Source: Amphirosellinia nigrospora (Eukaryota; Ascomycota; Sordariomycetes; Xylariales; Xylariaceae). Taken from it: a stretch of DNA of 64,000 nt. Shown here piece after piece: positions 35,462-49,960 of the stretch (the stretch's first letter is position 1; each line of letters opens with the position of its first letter). Below the pieces are notes generated by a model, which worked only from the letters and a program-made list of their open reading frames with translations, searched no databases and was not told the origin of the DNA. The DNA is taken from NCBI GenBank assembly GCA_004123355.1, contig SCHM01000002.1, forward strand, positions 10,327,569-10,391,568, read 5' to 3'. The translations under genes and the position numbers were made by a program.

Positions 35462-37059
35462 ATGCCAGAGAGAGCTGACATCACATACTTCGGCGCCGGC
35501 CCTGCTCTGCTGCCCACCGAGGTGCTAGAGACGGCGCGCAGGCTCTTCTCAATTATAACCACACGGGCTTGGGCATTGCCGAGCATTCGCATCGCTCTCA
35601 GCATGCCACGACATCATCAATGAGGCTAAGGCTGACTTGGCTTCCTACCTTGACATCCCTGATGACTACGAAGTACTATTCATGCAGGTTAGTCATCGCA
35701 TATCATGTTCCCGCAATACCCCGCAAGCTCCCGAGGCTTTGTGTAATCCTTATTATAAGTGGAAATAATTGACTCGAGTGGTGTATATATAGGGTGGCGG
35801 CAGCGGCGAGTTCTCGGCTACCGTCTACAACTTGGTTGGCGCATGGGTGACGAAGAGGAAGACACAGATACTGAAACAGCTCGGTGTCGCGAAGGAAGAG
35901 GAGGCAGATCAGGCGAAACTCATAGAGGAGCTCAGGAAGGCCGTCGACAGCGAATTGAAGCTCGACTATCTGGTGACAGGGGGGTGGTCTCTGAAGGCAT
36001 CCCAAGAGGCCGCTCGTCTTCTGGGATCCGAGCATGTCAATGTTGCAGCCGACGCCCGAACGATAAACGATGGTAAATTTGGCAACATCCCCGAGGAAAG
36101 CACATGGAAATTGTCGAAAGATGCCGCGTTCGTCTACTATTGCGACAATGAGACTGTCGATGGTGTGTATAAACATCCCGTACCGAATTCTCAGTCTCCC
36201 TACTTCATAAAATTCATCAAGTCCTATTAGAGATCTTTGCTAAAATGGTTCTATGCGGGCAGGTGTCGAGTTCCCCAACTTCCCAGCAGTCCTCGCCCCT
36301 AAAAGTGACGGCACGGGCCCCATCGTTGTCGCCGACATGTCGTCAAACATACTATCCAGAAAGGTCCCCATCAATAACTTTTCACTTATATTCTTTGGCG
36401 CACAAAAGAACCTAGGTTCAACTGGTGTTACCGTGGTCATTATCAAGAAGAGCTTGTTACCACCAAACACCCCTCAACCTTCTCCTGGTCTAATGAGAAA
36501 GCTTGGTCTACCTATTCCGCCAGTTATTCTTACCTACGAGACTATAGCGAAGAACAACAGCTTGTATAACACACTAAGTATATTTGAGTATGTGACAAAA
36601 ACTGCACCCAACTTAAGTCGTTATTAATTCTATTTAGTGTCTATGTAGCGGGTCAGGTCTTGAAGAAGCTACTCAGGACCTTCTCAGACAAAGCCAGTGG
36701 TCAAGAGGCTGTTGCAAACAAAAAAGCGGCGCTCATATATGGAGCACTTGAGGCACACCCCGATGTTTATAAAATCGTGCCAGTCAAATCGGTCCGTTCC
36801 AGAATGAACATATGTTTCAGAGTAACAAAGGTAAGATAGCGAATTCTATATGTTGCAATATGGAACTAACCATCATTCATAGAATGGCGAGGCAGACAAG
36901 ACTGAAGCTGAGTTCCTGAAGCAAGGCACAGCGATTGGCCTCACAGGCCTTAAAGGCCATCGATCCGTCGGTGGCATCAGAGCAAGCAATTACAACTCGA
37001 TACCCCTTGCTGGCGCTGAGAAGCTGGCGCAGTTTCTGCAAGAGTTTGCTAAGGCATAA
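35462..37059 (+). CDS. SER1: Phosphoserine aminotransferase
   Basis: This PLP enzyme converts 3-phosphohydroxypyruvate and glutamate to phosphoserine in serine synthesis. The start [18 protein letters not shown] is typical. [15 protein letters not shown] and [20 protein letters not shown] follow, with an intron before the glycine-rich part. The PLP lysine is in [16 protein letters not shown]. Introns lie at about 35,690-35,793, 36,162-36,262, 36,590-36,640 and 36,830-36,884. The end has [20 protein letters not shown], which matches the family's C-terminal substrate loop, and stops at 37057-37059. Two slips near 35,550 and 35,605 interrupt exon 1 and fit lost bases. Length is normal. Confidence 0.93.
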
Positions 37060-37446
37060 GATGCATCCTTGTCCGCGAGGGCGGGCATCCTAACTGGGAG
37101 AAATGATAGCCAAGATGAAGCTTGTAATACTGTAAAGGAAAGGCAGAAGGTGAAGAGGAACAATTTGCATGGCGGCTCAACGGCGTTCAATGGGTAAGGA
37201 AATGGCATGAAAAGGGTTGGAAAATATATCTGGTTCAACAAAGATTCTAGAAGTGCATGCATTTAGTCCATTATCTTAGCATCAACATCAATATTATTCA
37301 CAGCCCGCACCGGGTACTCGTGCTGGCGCAGTCACTTATAACACTATGGCGAGATATACCCACCAGCTATTAGTTTTTCTATCGCGTCCCTTCCTTCAGT
37401 TTTGAGATTATTGCTGTATTGGCAATATGGATATAACCCTCTATTC
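37060..37446. other. Convergent 3' spacer
   Basis: Short spacer between convergent SER1 and the DUF2264 gene. No coding signal. Confidence 0.5.
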
Positions 37447-39891
<2,445 letters not shown>

Positions 39892-41066
39892 GGCAGCTAT
39901 TAACCATCACAATGAACAGAGATTTGATATTTGTTGTTATTTCAAGCGCCAACAGTAAAGCCGGCACAACGTTGAGAGAAGTAAAACCAAAAAAATAAAT
40001 CTTAAAGGAATTATTATTTACTACAGAATTCAAGATACCCTTCATACACTACTCCAAACATTCGTCTACACCGCACAGCCAGCGTGGGTACAATCGCTCT
40101 GCATTTTAAGTGAGGGGTGTTATACTGGTGGGGTGTAGAGGTTTGGCGGCTAATATGATGGTGTTGAGCCTACCAATTGCGTGGTGGTATCGACTCGGCT
40201 CACATTATAGCGAGGCGCGTTACCCCATGTGGGATGATAATCAAGAGGAGAGACCGGTTGCCAAACTACCTAGGTCAAGCAACTTGACTCTCTTAATTTC
40301 CATATTCTCGAGTTCAACTCGTGGAGAAAATGAAAATTAGGGATAGTATCACTCGCTTTGTGGTCTGAATCCCCCATCTCCTTCTCCTGATCTATGAGTT
40401 TGCTGCCGGGGGTTGACGATATCTCACTTCCAAAATATCACTGTCGAATGCTTCAGCATAGTTTCGGCATAGGTCTTCTTGGATACGTATTGGCTCACTG
40501 GATGATTTAGACTACACACGATATCAACGATAGCGGCATCTCCTCAGGGTCAAGCTTTCAGCCTCAGATCTCAGATTCGGATAGATATTCAGACCGGAAA
40601 TCGGAGAAGTCGGCGCTAAGATTCCCGTTCCACCTAGTTACCTTAGTTAAGCTTAGCCAATTGCGGAGTGGTTGGGTAATGCGGGGGTTTCGAGCTCCCA
40701 GGCCCGGTCACACATAGTAAGCGGATCAATCGGAGAAGCGACGAAGTTGCCAAGCACTACAGGAACATCATGTTTTTTGAAAAACACTTAGACTAAAGTC
40801 GCTAAAGTCGTTATTGTAGGTTTTTTGGTTTAATTTTCATATCAATTCAATAGTGAAAGTTGTTAGAGGCGGACTTTGTTCGGGATTTCGTAATTTCTAC
40901 CGAGGTAGAACAGCATTGCTTTTTGGGCTCACTCACCGTACCGAGCCTCACGAATCCTTCAGGTCTGACGCGTCAGGAATCCTATATTTACTAAGAATTG
41001 AATTGTCTCATCCTGAACTTTTATTAAGTTGTAAAGTTTGGGTATTCAATTGTTAAGGTAAGAATA
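39892..41066. other. Divergent intergenic region
   Basis: The region separates the divergent DUF2264 and acetoacetyl-CoA synthetase genes. It contains one tRNA-like block (40,656-40,700). No coding region is supported. Confidence 0.45.
40656..40700 (+). other. tRNA-like A-box/B-box remnant
   Basis: The sequence GCGGAGTGGTTGGGTAATGC resembles a tRNA D-arm (A box). It is followed almost at once by GGGGTTTCGAGCTCCC, a T-arm hairpin with a B-box core. The anticodon arm is missing, so it cannot be a working tRNA. It could be a truncated tRNA or SINE head. Confidence 0.25.
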
Positions 41067-43389
41067 ATGGCCACCGATATCCCTCGAAAGCTGTGGGAGC
41101 ATCCCAATCCCAAAAGCACCCAGCTATGGGAATTTATGCAGATAATTAATCGGAAGTATCGCTTGAACCTGACCGTAAGAAACCCTACTCGATCAATTAT
41201 CAACTAGACCCGCTCTAACGATATTAGACATTTCAAGATATATACCAATTCTCCGTGGAGAAGCGATCCGAGTTCTATGATGAGGTCTTCAAGTTCGGTC
41301 GCCTTATCCATGTCGGCTCTTATAATAAGGTAGTCGATGAGAGTAAACCTATCGATAGCATCCCACGTTGGTTCGAAGGGGTACATCTGAACTGGGCTGA
41401 GAACCTGCTTTGGTCGCGGAGCTCGACTGATCCATCAGACCATAGAAGTAAAGAAGGGAAAGAAGATGATAAGATCGCTTTGACCGAGGTCAGAGAAGGT
41501 GTAACTGACCTAAGACATGTCACATGGGGAACGCTCAGGAAGTTATCTGCCACTTATGCAGCTGCGCTTTATACGGCTGGCGTCAGACGCGGCGACCGGG
41601 TTGTCATCGTGGGTGCAAACAGTGTTGAGACGTTGGCCGTCTTCCTTGGCACGACTTGGCTGGGAGCTATGTTTAGTTCCAGTTCCACGGATATGGTGTC
41701 CAGGGAATATTGCAGAGGACAATTCAAGTCAACCCAAAGGTATGTGGACGCAACCTTCGGCTTAACGACGTATCTATTTCTGACGGGAACAGTACATATT
41801 CATGGATGATGCTGCACTATACAACGGTAAACGGCTCGACTTGCGCCAGAAGATGGCAGAGGTTGTGGCTGGAATGAAGGACTGCAGCAATTTCCGTGGC
41901 ATGGTATCTATACGTCGATTTCATGATGCTTTGGACGTCGGCGGCATCCCCAAGACGCAAACTTTGGATGCGTTCCTCAATAATCGCCAACAAACCGTAC
42001 CCCCAATCGAGAGAATCGCCTTCCATGAACCGTTCCTTATATGCTACTCATCAGGCACTACTGGCATTCCAAAAGCCATCGTTCACTCCGTCGGTGGTGT
42101 TCTCGTCAATTTCGCGAAAGAGGCCCGTCTTCACGAGGATGCAAGGTCGGACGTTGTTTCATTACAGTATACAACAACAGGGTGGATCATGTACCTATCG
42201 AGCATAGGCCAACTAATCGCGGGAGCTCGAGTTGTTCTATATGACGGATCGCCTTTCCAACCGGATCTACAATCTTTCGTCAAACTTATCGGCGACCAGA
42301 AGGTCACGCGGCTTGGGATTAGCCCCCGCTGGATGTACGAACTTGCCAAGGCCGGTATCTCTCCGAAAGAGATAACAGACCTCTCAAACTTGAAAACAGT
42401 CACGTCGACCGGGATGGTGTTGTCGAATCAGTTGTTTGAATGGTTCTACGACAAAGGCTTTCCCTCACGTGTCCATCTTGCTAATATGTCCGGAGGAACA
42501 GATATTGTAAGTATGAAAATGTTACTTGGACACTTCTCTCGCTTGCTAATCTTATTTCCCAGGCCGGCTGCTTCGCTATTGCAAACCCTTGACACCCGTG
42601 TACGTTGGCGGGACCCAAGGTCCAGTGCTCGGCCTTGAAGTACAGTTATATGATTCGCTATTGCCACCAGGACCAGGAAAAGCTGTTCCAGATGGAACAC
42701 CGGGTGAACTCGTAGCAACTCAGTCTTTCCCTAACGTTCCAGTGTACCTCTGGGGAGACAAGGAGCCAGCTGGCGCTCCTGGGACAAAGTATCACTCAGC
42801 ATACTTCGCTCGATACGATCACGTCTGGGCGCATGGAGACTTCTGTGTCTATCATCCCATTACCAAGAATTTGACCTTCCTCGGCCGCGCGGACGGCGTG
42901 CTCAACCCCAGTGGTGTGCGGTTTGGATCGGCGGAGATATATTCCGTCATCGAGCGCAACTTTCCTGATCAAATCGCGGACTCTATCTGTGTTGGTCAGA
43001 GACGACCACAAGATGACGACGAAAATGTTATGCTGTTCTTGCTCATGCGACCCGGCCACAAATTCAACCAGCAGCTCGTCCGAGATGTCAAGGAGGCGAT
43101 TAAGAAGGAGATGACAAAGCGCCACGTGCCAAAATACATCTTCGAAACCCCCGAAATACCCGTAAGCGTTTTTCTTACCCCTATTCATTCAGCAAATTGT
43201 ACGAATGATACTGATATGGATACATCGTAGACTACAGTAAATCTCAAAAAGGTCGAGCTCCCTGTAAAACAGATCGTTTCCGGCCACATCATCAAACCGA
43301 GTGGCACTTTACTCAACCCCCAGAGTCTGGATTACTACTACCAGTTTGCCAAGGTCGAGGAATTGGCTCCTCCTAAAGAGAAGCTATAG
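41067..43389 (+). CDS. Acetoacetyl-CoA synthetase (acyl-CoA ligase, ANL superfamily)
   Basis: The enzyme activates acetoacetate to acetoacetyl-CoA in the cytosol. It starts MATDIPRKLWEHPNPKSTQL, with an intron at 41176-41227. HLNWAENLLW and RRGDRVVIVGANS follow. The AMP-binding P-loop is YSSGTTGIPKAIVHS, then TTTGWIMYLSSIGQL, NMSGGTDI and the A8-like LGRADGVLNPSGVRFGSAEI. The C-terminal lysine region is VSGHIIKPSGTLLNPQSL. Introns lie near 41,741-41,794, 42,509-42,562 and 43,162-43,228. Two slips near 41,693 (GG) and 42,586 (TT) each fit one lost base. The final exon ends at 43387-43389. Domain order and length are those of acetoacetyl-CoA synthetases rather than acetyl-CoA synthetases. Confidence 0.9.
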
Positions 43390-43637
43390 AACCACGTAAT
43401 CTATAAATGGGGCACGAATATGACGTAACAAAGTCAATAGGACTAAATGGATATAGATGAGATGGTCGTAAGCGCTAACTATACATAAGTACATAGAGCG
43501 TTGCTGGATTCAACAACGAGGTTACCTATTGTTACAGGTTTTGGGGATTTAGCTATCTATTATACATTGAAGGAAACTGTGTACGTTCAACTCGTCCAAG
43601 GGGTATAGATTCATTATCCAAAAACCGTGCCCGTCTC

Positions 43638-44156
43638 CTATGTTTTTGACTCTGAGCGTTTCCCCCCATGTACGCCGTACCTCCAGCCCATATACCCCAG
43701 CATACCGGCAACACTCCCAACACCAACTGATCCCACGGTGGTAGCCAAGCCAACTGGTCTTTTCAAGAGCACCGCCGCGGCAAGCCCAGCGACCATGCCC
43801 CATAGGTGAAGTCGTCCGTTCAAGCTGTCCTTTGTTCTCCATCAGGCGCCAAGAGCGGTCTTTCCACTCGATCTCGTCGAGTCCCCACATTCGACCGACG
43901 AGACCAACCGAGACGATACCTATCGTCCAAAGTGTACTCACTCCGACCGTTCGGAGATATAACTGGGAACGGGGGATTGTAAGTGTATTTGGGGGAGCAG
44001 CCTTGCGAAACCGCTGGAGAGCCTCCCGTACACCGACGATGCCAACCCGATGACTGTGCCCGTAGTGATGGTTCGGGTTTCAACGTGCGTCGTGAGAATC
44101 GTCCGGGCGAATGGCTGGTCCTCTGCATATGCTGGATGCGGGAAGTACCGCGACAT
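43638..44156 (-). CDS. Small conserved fungal membrane protein (DUF1757-like)
   Basis: The product begins MSRYFPHPAYAEDQPFART and has hydrophobic stretches near VIGLASSVYG and LWTIGIVSVGLVG. It continues with MWGLDEIEWKDRSWRLMENK. The C-terminus has two more hydrophobic, glycine-rich stretches (MVAGLAAAVLLKRPVG; GSVGVGSVAGMLGYMGWRYG) and ends in a basic tail (HGGKRSESKT). This matches small fungal proteins of the DUF1757 type, probably in an organelle membrane, possibly mitochondrial. Two slips, near 43,970 and 43,815, lie next to C and G runs. It is convergent with the acetoacetyl-CoA synthetase gene, about 250 bases away. Function unknown. Confidence 0.65.
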
Positions 44157-46303
44157 GCTGATGGCGGCGGTGGCTATCTGGTGAAAGCCAATATAGAATT
44201 AATGCAGCACGACTCGTGATGAGCTTTGAAAAGCAATCTAGACGGATGAACGGACGGTATACCACATAAGGTAATCGACTAGATCAATACCCTTTGCAAG
44301 CTAACGATCCTTAGTCCGGCTAACAGAGATTAATTTTTCGAAGGGGTTTTAGTAGCAAAGATTCCTCATTTTCTTCCTCATCGCTTCTTTTATATAGTAC
44401 ATGCTGATCTTTAGGGCATTTTACCACCTACCATGAGACCTCGTGAGATTTCCTTAGTTTGGAAATGAGGGAAGCGAATACGTTCGCACTCGCTCACCCA
44501 ACGCTCGCCGACCCATCCGCAACAGGGCATTCAAATGCTATCGACTTTGGTTAGCCTCCTTTTTTTTTTGGTATCTTGCCCGCGACCCGACAACCAATAG
44601 CGTGTGGGTCGGACTGGATCTCTCGCGCAACGACAGGGGAGTTTATTCTGCATGAAAGAACCGGATCCAGCATGCCTCCCCCCTGCTTGCCCGCTGGTGA
44701 AGTGTTATTCTCGCGGGGGCTCTGACAGGCCCATGCAGCCAGGGTCCCGCAGCTTTTGGCGTCAAATAGCCAACCCGTTGGGCTGGTTGGCTGCTGTCTT
44801 CTTGCTGCCGAAGCCCGCTCCAGTACATACGCAGATAGATGATTTGGTCATCAGACACTTTTATACTCGGACGTCTCGTGGCGCTGCACGTACTGCTTAT
44901 GTACACGTTATTATGCGATGCTGGTTCCTCACAGCATTCGAGGTACTACATATTTACCGTAGACATGATAGCGTTGGTTGGGCAAGTTTCATACACACTC
45001 ACATCGTTTCCTTCCGCGGCCAGAGGATAGCCACTTTGCGATCGGTTACGGTTAGCGTTACTTGCTAGCATCGAAGGTCCGATGTCGTGACAGAAAACGG
45101 TGGAGGAATGATCATGTATGGAAGTAGAAGGTACCTAAATATATCCCGGTAATAATACATATCCTGTGTTGACAGCGCGTCAGGATGCCCAGTCTGGTGA
45201 CGCTACACATTGTTGGTTATCCGTACCTTACCTTATTCACGGCACCTTTTAGGTTCCATGCTGGCGTCCGGTTATGGTAGGTGAAAAGTATAGTACCAGA
45301 TTAACTAAAATGCTGTTGTAGTTAGACATGAAGAGCCAATTAAAGCTCCTCAACTCTTGGTATTGATCTTTGACTTGTACGAGGCACAGCGTTAGCACTG
45401 GGTACCTACCTAGGTGCCTAACATACCTGGAGGTTGTGTTGTAGGTGGCCTGAAGGGGTGTTGAACTGCCTATAAGTTATATACCTAAGAGGCAGTGATA
45501 AGATAAGTACCTCTCACATGTCTTATTAGTTCGGTAGCTCACAGTACACCTCTAGGTATTAGCTAGACGCTGTAGACAACCGCTAGCCACCGCTATAGCG
45601 CCATACTACATATAGAGAGGTACTACGTCTACCTTATTTACTACCTACATGCATGTAGCGACAAACCGCATTTTACTTCAAACCTGGTTCCTATCGCGCT
45701 GCATCCGTGGTACTACCTAGACCAAGTACCTAACCTCACTACATCTATACTTACACAGACGCAAGTCCGACACGACATCCCTACATACCTCTTCATGATC
45801 CTATCAACCTTCAGTCGTACATTCTTCTAGTGGCACGGTCCGATTGCAATTCTTAACTTGAGCTGTCCGGTTCTACTTCTGCACTAGTGAAGAAAAGAAA
45901 GAGGAGTACGTAGAGACATAAAGACGTTTCAACAAGTGACATTCACCACACAAATCCTATACAATCTGGATATCTCCCCGGTATATCCCTAGCTCGAGGC
46001 TTAAGCTTAGGGTAATTCATGGCCCACCGTACGACATACAGTTAGCCATCTTAATCTTATTAGCATCGTCATCATCCCTCCGTCAAGCCACCGACATTTC
46101 CAACACCCACGCCACGTCCACGCCCACGCCCACGCTCGCATTTACACCAACGCCGACCTGCGCATTGGCTATCTATGTACCCCAGGCTCAACATCCGTCT
46201 TTTGCTGCCGTCTCTGAATCCAGTCCTTACAACCGACTCGCCTTGTATCTGTCAATATTACTGCGCGGAGTCCCGAGACTAGCCCGCAGTCAACTAGATC
46301 GAA
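44157..46303. other. Long intergenic region with TACCTA tracts
   Basis: About 2.1 kb between the small membrane-protein gene and the GID7-type gene. A 154-codon frame at 44604-45068 has no motifs and odd composition, so I do not call it. TACCTAGG/TAGGTA words cluster between 45,130 and 45,740. A CCACGCCCACG repeat lies at 46,105-46,137, upstream of the next gene. Confidence 0.5.
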
Positions 46304-48659
46304 GTGGCAGACCGAAACCCCCAGTCGCCGGTAGCACGTACCCCGTCCGCCTCCGACGACTCATCTACTTCGCACGCTGCTCGAAATCCCTCCAGCTTGG
46401 TCCTCCCAGACCAGGACGCCGCTCCTACTTCCTCGGGTCCGTTTAACAGCCAACTTCGTGCCCGCCTTCTCGCCACTTCCCAACCTCGACAGGAGCAGCA
46501 GCGTCCTAGCTTGTCCTCGGTTCCACGCCAGATCTTAGGGAGGAGGCGGCGAATATCCGGTGGTGATAGCAACCCTATCACATCGGAAACCTCGCTTTCT
46601 GAATCCGCAGTTTCTGAGGCTCCACTTGCAGGGCCCCCTCAAAGAAAACGTAGGCGGGCTGAGATTACCATGTTGACGGATACAGATGGCTCAGGAACCG
46701 CTAATGGCAGATCGCGGGCTTTTGCCAACGGCAAACCCAGCCAACGACACTCTGCGACTCCCTCCGCAAATGGAACTTATAAATCAGGTTCTGCTACCAA
46801 TGGAACCGGTAAACCACGAACCTCTGAGAGATATTTCGGCCATGATCGCGAGGAGGTTACCAGGATTCTCATACAGGCCCTTTCCGATATGGGGTATCAC
46901 GCGGCAGCCCAAAATGTTAGTCAAGTCAGTGGATATCAACTTGAAAATCCAACCGTAGCATCCTTCAGAACGGATATTCTCGAGGGGCGTTGGGTTGAGG
47001 CGGAGGAGCTCCTTGATGGCGCGGTTTTGTCTAGTGAGACTGGAGGCCACAATAGTAATGCGCTGGTGATTGCGAGCGGCGCAGATCGAAATGTTATGAA
47101 ATTCTGGATACGCCAACAGAAGTTCCTCGAACTTCTCGAACGAAAAGAACATGGCCAAGCATTGATGGTACTAAGGAATGAGCTTACATCACTATATCAA
47201 AACACTCAGAAACTTCATTTCCTCTCCGGATTAATCATGTGTCAATCTAAGGAAGAACTTCGGTCCAAGGCCAGTTGGGATGGAGCCAACGGGCAGTCAA
47301 GGCATACTTTGCTCTCCGAACTCTCAAGTAAGTTTTCCATGACCGAAGCCTTTTTCTCGATGCGCAGGCTTACCTTGATTTGTTAGAATGTGTATCCCCT
47401 CAGTCATGCTCCCCGAGCACCGTATGGCCAACTTATTACATCAGGTGAAGGAAGCCCAGATAACAGGATGTATTTGGCATTCTAGTGCCGTGACTCCGTC
47501 CCTGTATTCCGATCACACTTGCAATAGGATGGATTTTCCTACCGAGACAGTACTTGAGCTTGATGATCATGCCGGCGAGGTCTGGCAGGTGGTTTTCTCT
47601 CATGACGGGACGAAGATGGCTAGCTGTGGTGACGACAAACAAGTTATAATCTGGGAGGTTCCGTCATTTAAGATTCTTCACTGTTTGAAGGAGCATGATG
47701 ACGGTGTGGGTAATGTAGCTTGGAGCTGGGATGATTCGATGCTGGTAACTTGCTGCCGAGATCGCTACGCCCGGTTATGGGATATTACGGTGAGGGTGAT
47801 GGCTTTTGATGAGTCGTAATTCTAGCTAACAACATATCAGACCGGCAAATGCGTTCGACAACTGGCTCGGTTTGACGAACCAGTGAGCAGCTGCGTCTGG
47901 GCTCCTGACGACAAGTCGTTTGTAACCGGCTCACTGGATAAGGTCGGGAGTTTAATTCAATGGGATCTTGCGGGAGAAAGAGTTCACGATTGGAGAGGTC
48001 CTCAGCGTGTCGAGGAGCTGGCGCTCTCGCCTGATGGTCGCTGGCTCGTGGCTATGGACTGCGAGAAGCATATACACGTCTACAACTTTGACACAAAAGA
48101 ATTCGAGTATAAGCTGGATTTAAAAACCGATTAACATCTCTCAGTATCAGCCAGAACTCAAGACACCTATTGGTGAATCAGACCAATGGGTTTGCCCAGC
48201 TAATAGACCTAGTTCATCGAATCCCGGTTCAGAACTACACAGGACATATAGGAGGACAGTTTGTGATAAGGGCTTCGCTGGGCGGCGCTCATGAAATGTT
48301 TGTGATCAGTGGTAGCGAGGGTAAGTGAGCCACGATGAAGAAATAGGACGCATCGGCTGATTAGCTTAGATGGGTTCATCAACATCTGGAACAAAGCCAC
48401 CGGGCAATGTGTCCTGAGATTAGCGGCCCATAGCCCGAGGTGTAACTCGATTTCTTGGTGTCCGACGAACCCCCAAATATTTGCCTCTTGTGGCGACGAT
48501 GGAAAGATCAAAATGTGCGTTGCTCTCGTTTACATCGGGTTTCCTTCTTGAACGACCCTGCTAAACGTCTCTAGATGGTCCAACGATAGTTGGCGGCGGA
48601 ATCACGTCGAAGCGCTCCAACGGCAACATGCGGCGGCGAGCCGAGGTTTAAACATTTGA
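46304..48659 (+). CDS. WD40 protein of the GID7/WDR26 type
   Basis: Gid7/WDR26 is the WD40 subunit of the GID/CTLH ubiquitin ligase. After a disordered Ser-rich start, the LisH-like helix reads VTRILIQALSDMGYHAAAQ. The CTLH-like region follows (FRTDILEGRWVEAEELLDGA, then FWIRQQKFLELLERKEHGQAL). The WD40 propeller follows, with DDHAGEVWQVVFSHDGTKMA, DRYARLWDI and HIGGQF, ending RQHAAASRGLNI (stop 48657-48659). Introns lie near 47,329-47,384, 47,788-47,840, 48,320-48,369 and 48,513-48,573. Slips occur near 47,387 and 48,132. No ATG is found upstream in frame: the frame opens with GTG at 46304 behind a TAG that could be a splice acceptor. The first exon is therefore probably missing from this model. 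Confidence 0.85.
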
Positions 48660-49195
48660 TCGAGAGACCGCTCCTCGCTGGCAACGCCAGGCGTTGACAA
48701 ATTGAAGAAGGCACATTTTGCAAACTCACATGGGCTTGGCGAGCTAGCAGTATCATTTTATCATCCGTTTGGAGCTTGTGTTTTAAGGTGCTCGCTGGCA
48801 TTGCGAGCCGATTCTGTCATAGGAACGGTCTGGTTGAGTTACTACGGGCTGTGGTGGGCACGGTAAGCTCCATTTATGATAGACCGGGTGAGGTGTTCAA
48901 AGGAGTTGTATACATGAGACTTATCCCTGCGGTTCACGGGCGCGCCTTTCCGTCATCTATTATTTGTTATAAGATATCACATAGCCCGAGTGGAAATGGA
49001 ACTATCTATTCCAACATTTCGATCTCTCCAGGCGTACCAGGCAACAGGATAAGGAGTTTAATAGCGCTAGAACTCGACCTCGTCAGCAGCTTCGTAGCGT
49101 ATGAGCGATTTCACCAGGCAGCCGAATTTCCTACAGCCGTGTAACTGGTTATAGGTAGTGATAGGTGACTGCAGTTGGGAAGCATTACGTATGCC

Positions 49196-49265
49196 GCCTA
49201 GGTAGGTATGGTACCTTAGGTCTAAGTAGGTAGGGTTAGGGGTGTGATATGGGTGGGTAGGCGGG
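49196..49265. repeat. TAGGTA tract
   Basis: The words CCTAGGTAGGTA, GGTACC, TAGGTAGGG and TTAGGGG recur in tandem. Part of the tract (TAGGGTTAGGGG) resembles a fungal telomere repeat but is too short to call an interstitial telomere. Confidence 0.55.
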
Positions 49266-49687
49266 TACCACGTTACCTATCCACATTGGCACCTACCAGC
49301 GGAGGCCCCTGGCAAACAAAGGCCCAAGCCACCGCCACCATTGGGCTTCGGGGCGAGTTGTGATGTTGTGGTCCTGGTGTGCTACCTATCCTGAGGCAGG
49401 CCTATAAGTGTGTGGCTTGTGAGGGGTCGGGCGCCACCGCTGCTTGCTGCTACTTGCTCTTGGCACACTAGGCCAGACCAGACTGACTATCTCCAGGAAG
49501 TATACATACTTCGCTGTCTGTCAGGCGGTATACTCACTCCTGGTTCTTTGGTCTTGCGATCTAAAATAATATTCACCACAGCGTCCTACAGACAACGCTG
49601 TTTCTTGCCTTTCGTCTCCCTCGTCTCTTGTCTAACAATACGTACGGATTTGGTGGACTGCGTCCGCTTTCTTAATACGGCTGCTGC

Positions 49688-49712
49688 ACACATCCACATC
49701 CACATCCACATC
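49688..49712 (+). repeat. CCACAT hexamer microsatellite
   Basis: About four tandem copies of CCACAT, upstream of VPS1 and outside any coding region. Confidence 0.7.
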
Positions 49713-49960
49713 TGACTGCCTGTCTGTCGTTATCGGAGAATCGCTGGGAATCACAGCTTCAGCCGAGTTCTCTGACGTCCCGCCTTGCTACGTCCGTGTG
49801 CCCTTCGCAAAACTAGCCCCCTCCTTCTCTCCCCCTCTCTCTTCAGCCGCTCTCCCTTATACGGGCCGCTGCTCTACTACCACAACTCCGATTTCAAAAT
49901 AGCGAACGTTAGTGGCATCCTCTGCTTCTCAGATTTAACCCTCAGCGCAAAACACCAAGA

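Larger units (their letters stand above)
48660..49960. other. Intergenic region and VPS1 leader
   Basis: The region contains a TAGGTA tract at 49,196-49,265, a CCACAT hexamer repeat at 49,688-49,712 and a pyrimidine-rich leader (49,790-49,880) ahead of VPS1. No gene is seen. Confidence 0.5.

Noticed and set aside
41204-41553. Minus-strand frames inside the acetoacetyl-CoA synthetase gene
   Set aside because: They are antisense shadows of a well-supported coding exon.
44604-45068. 154-codon open frame in a long spacer
   Set aside because: Composition is irregular, with no domain, signal or splice support.
49225-49245. Interstitial telomere repeat
   Set aside because: Only about one and a half units of TTAGGG within a larger TAGGTA tract.
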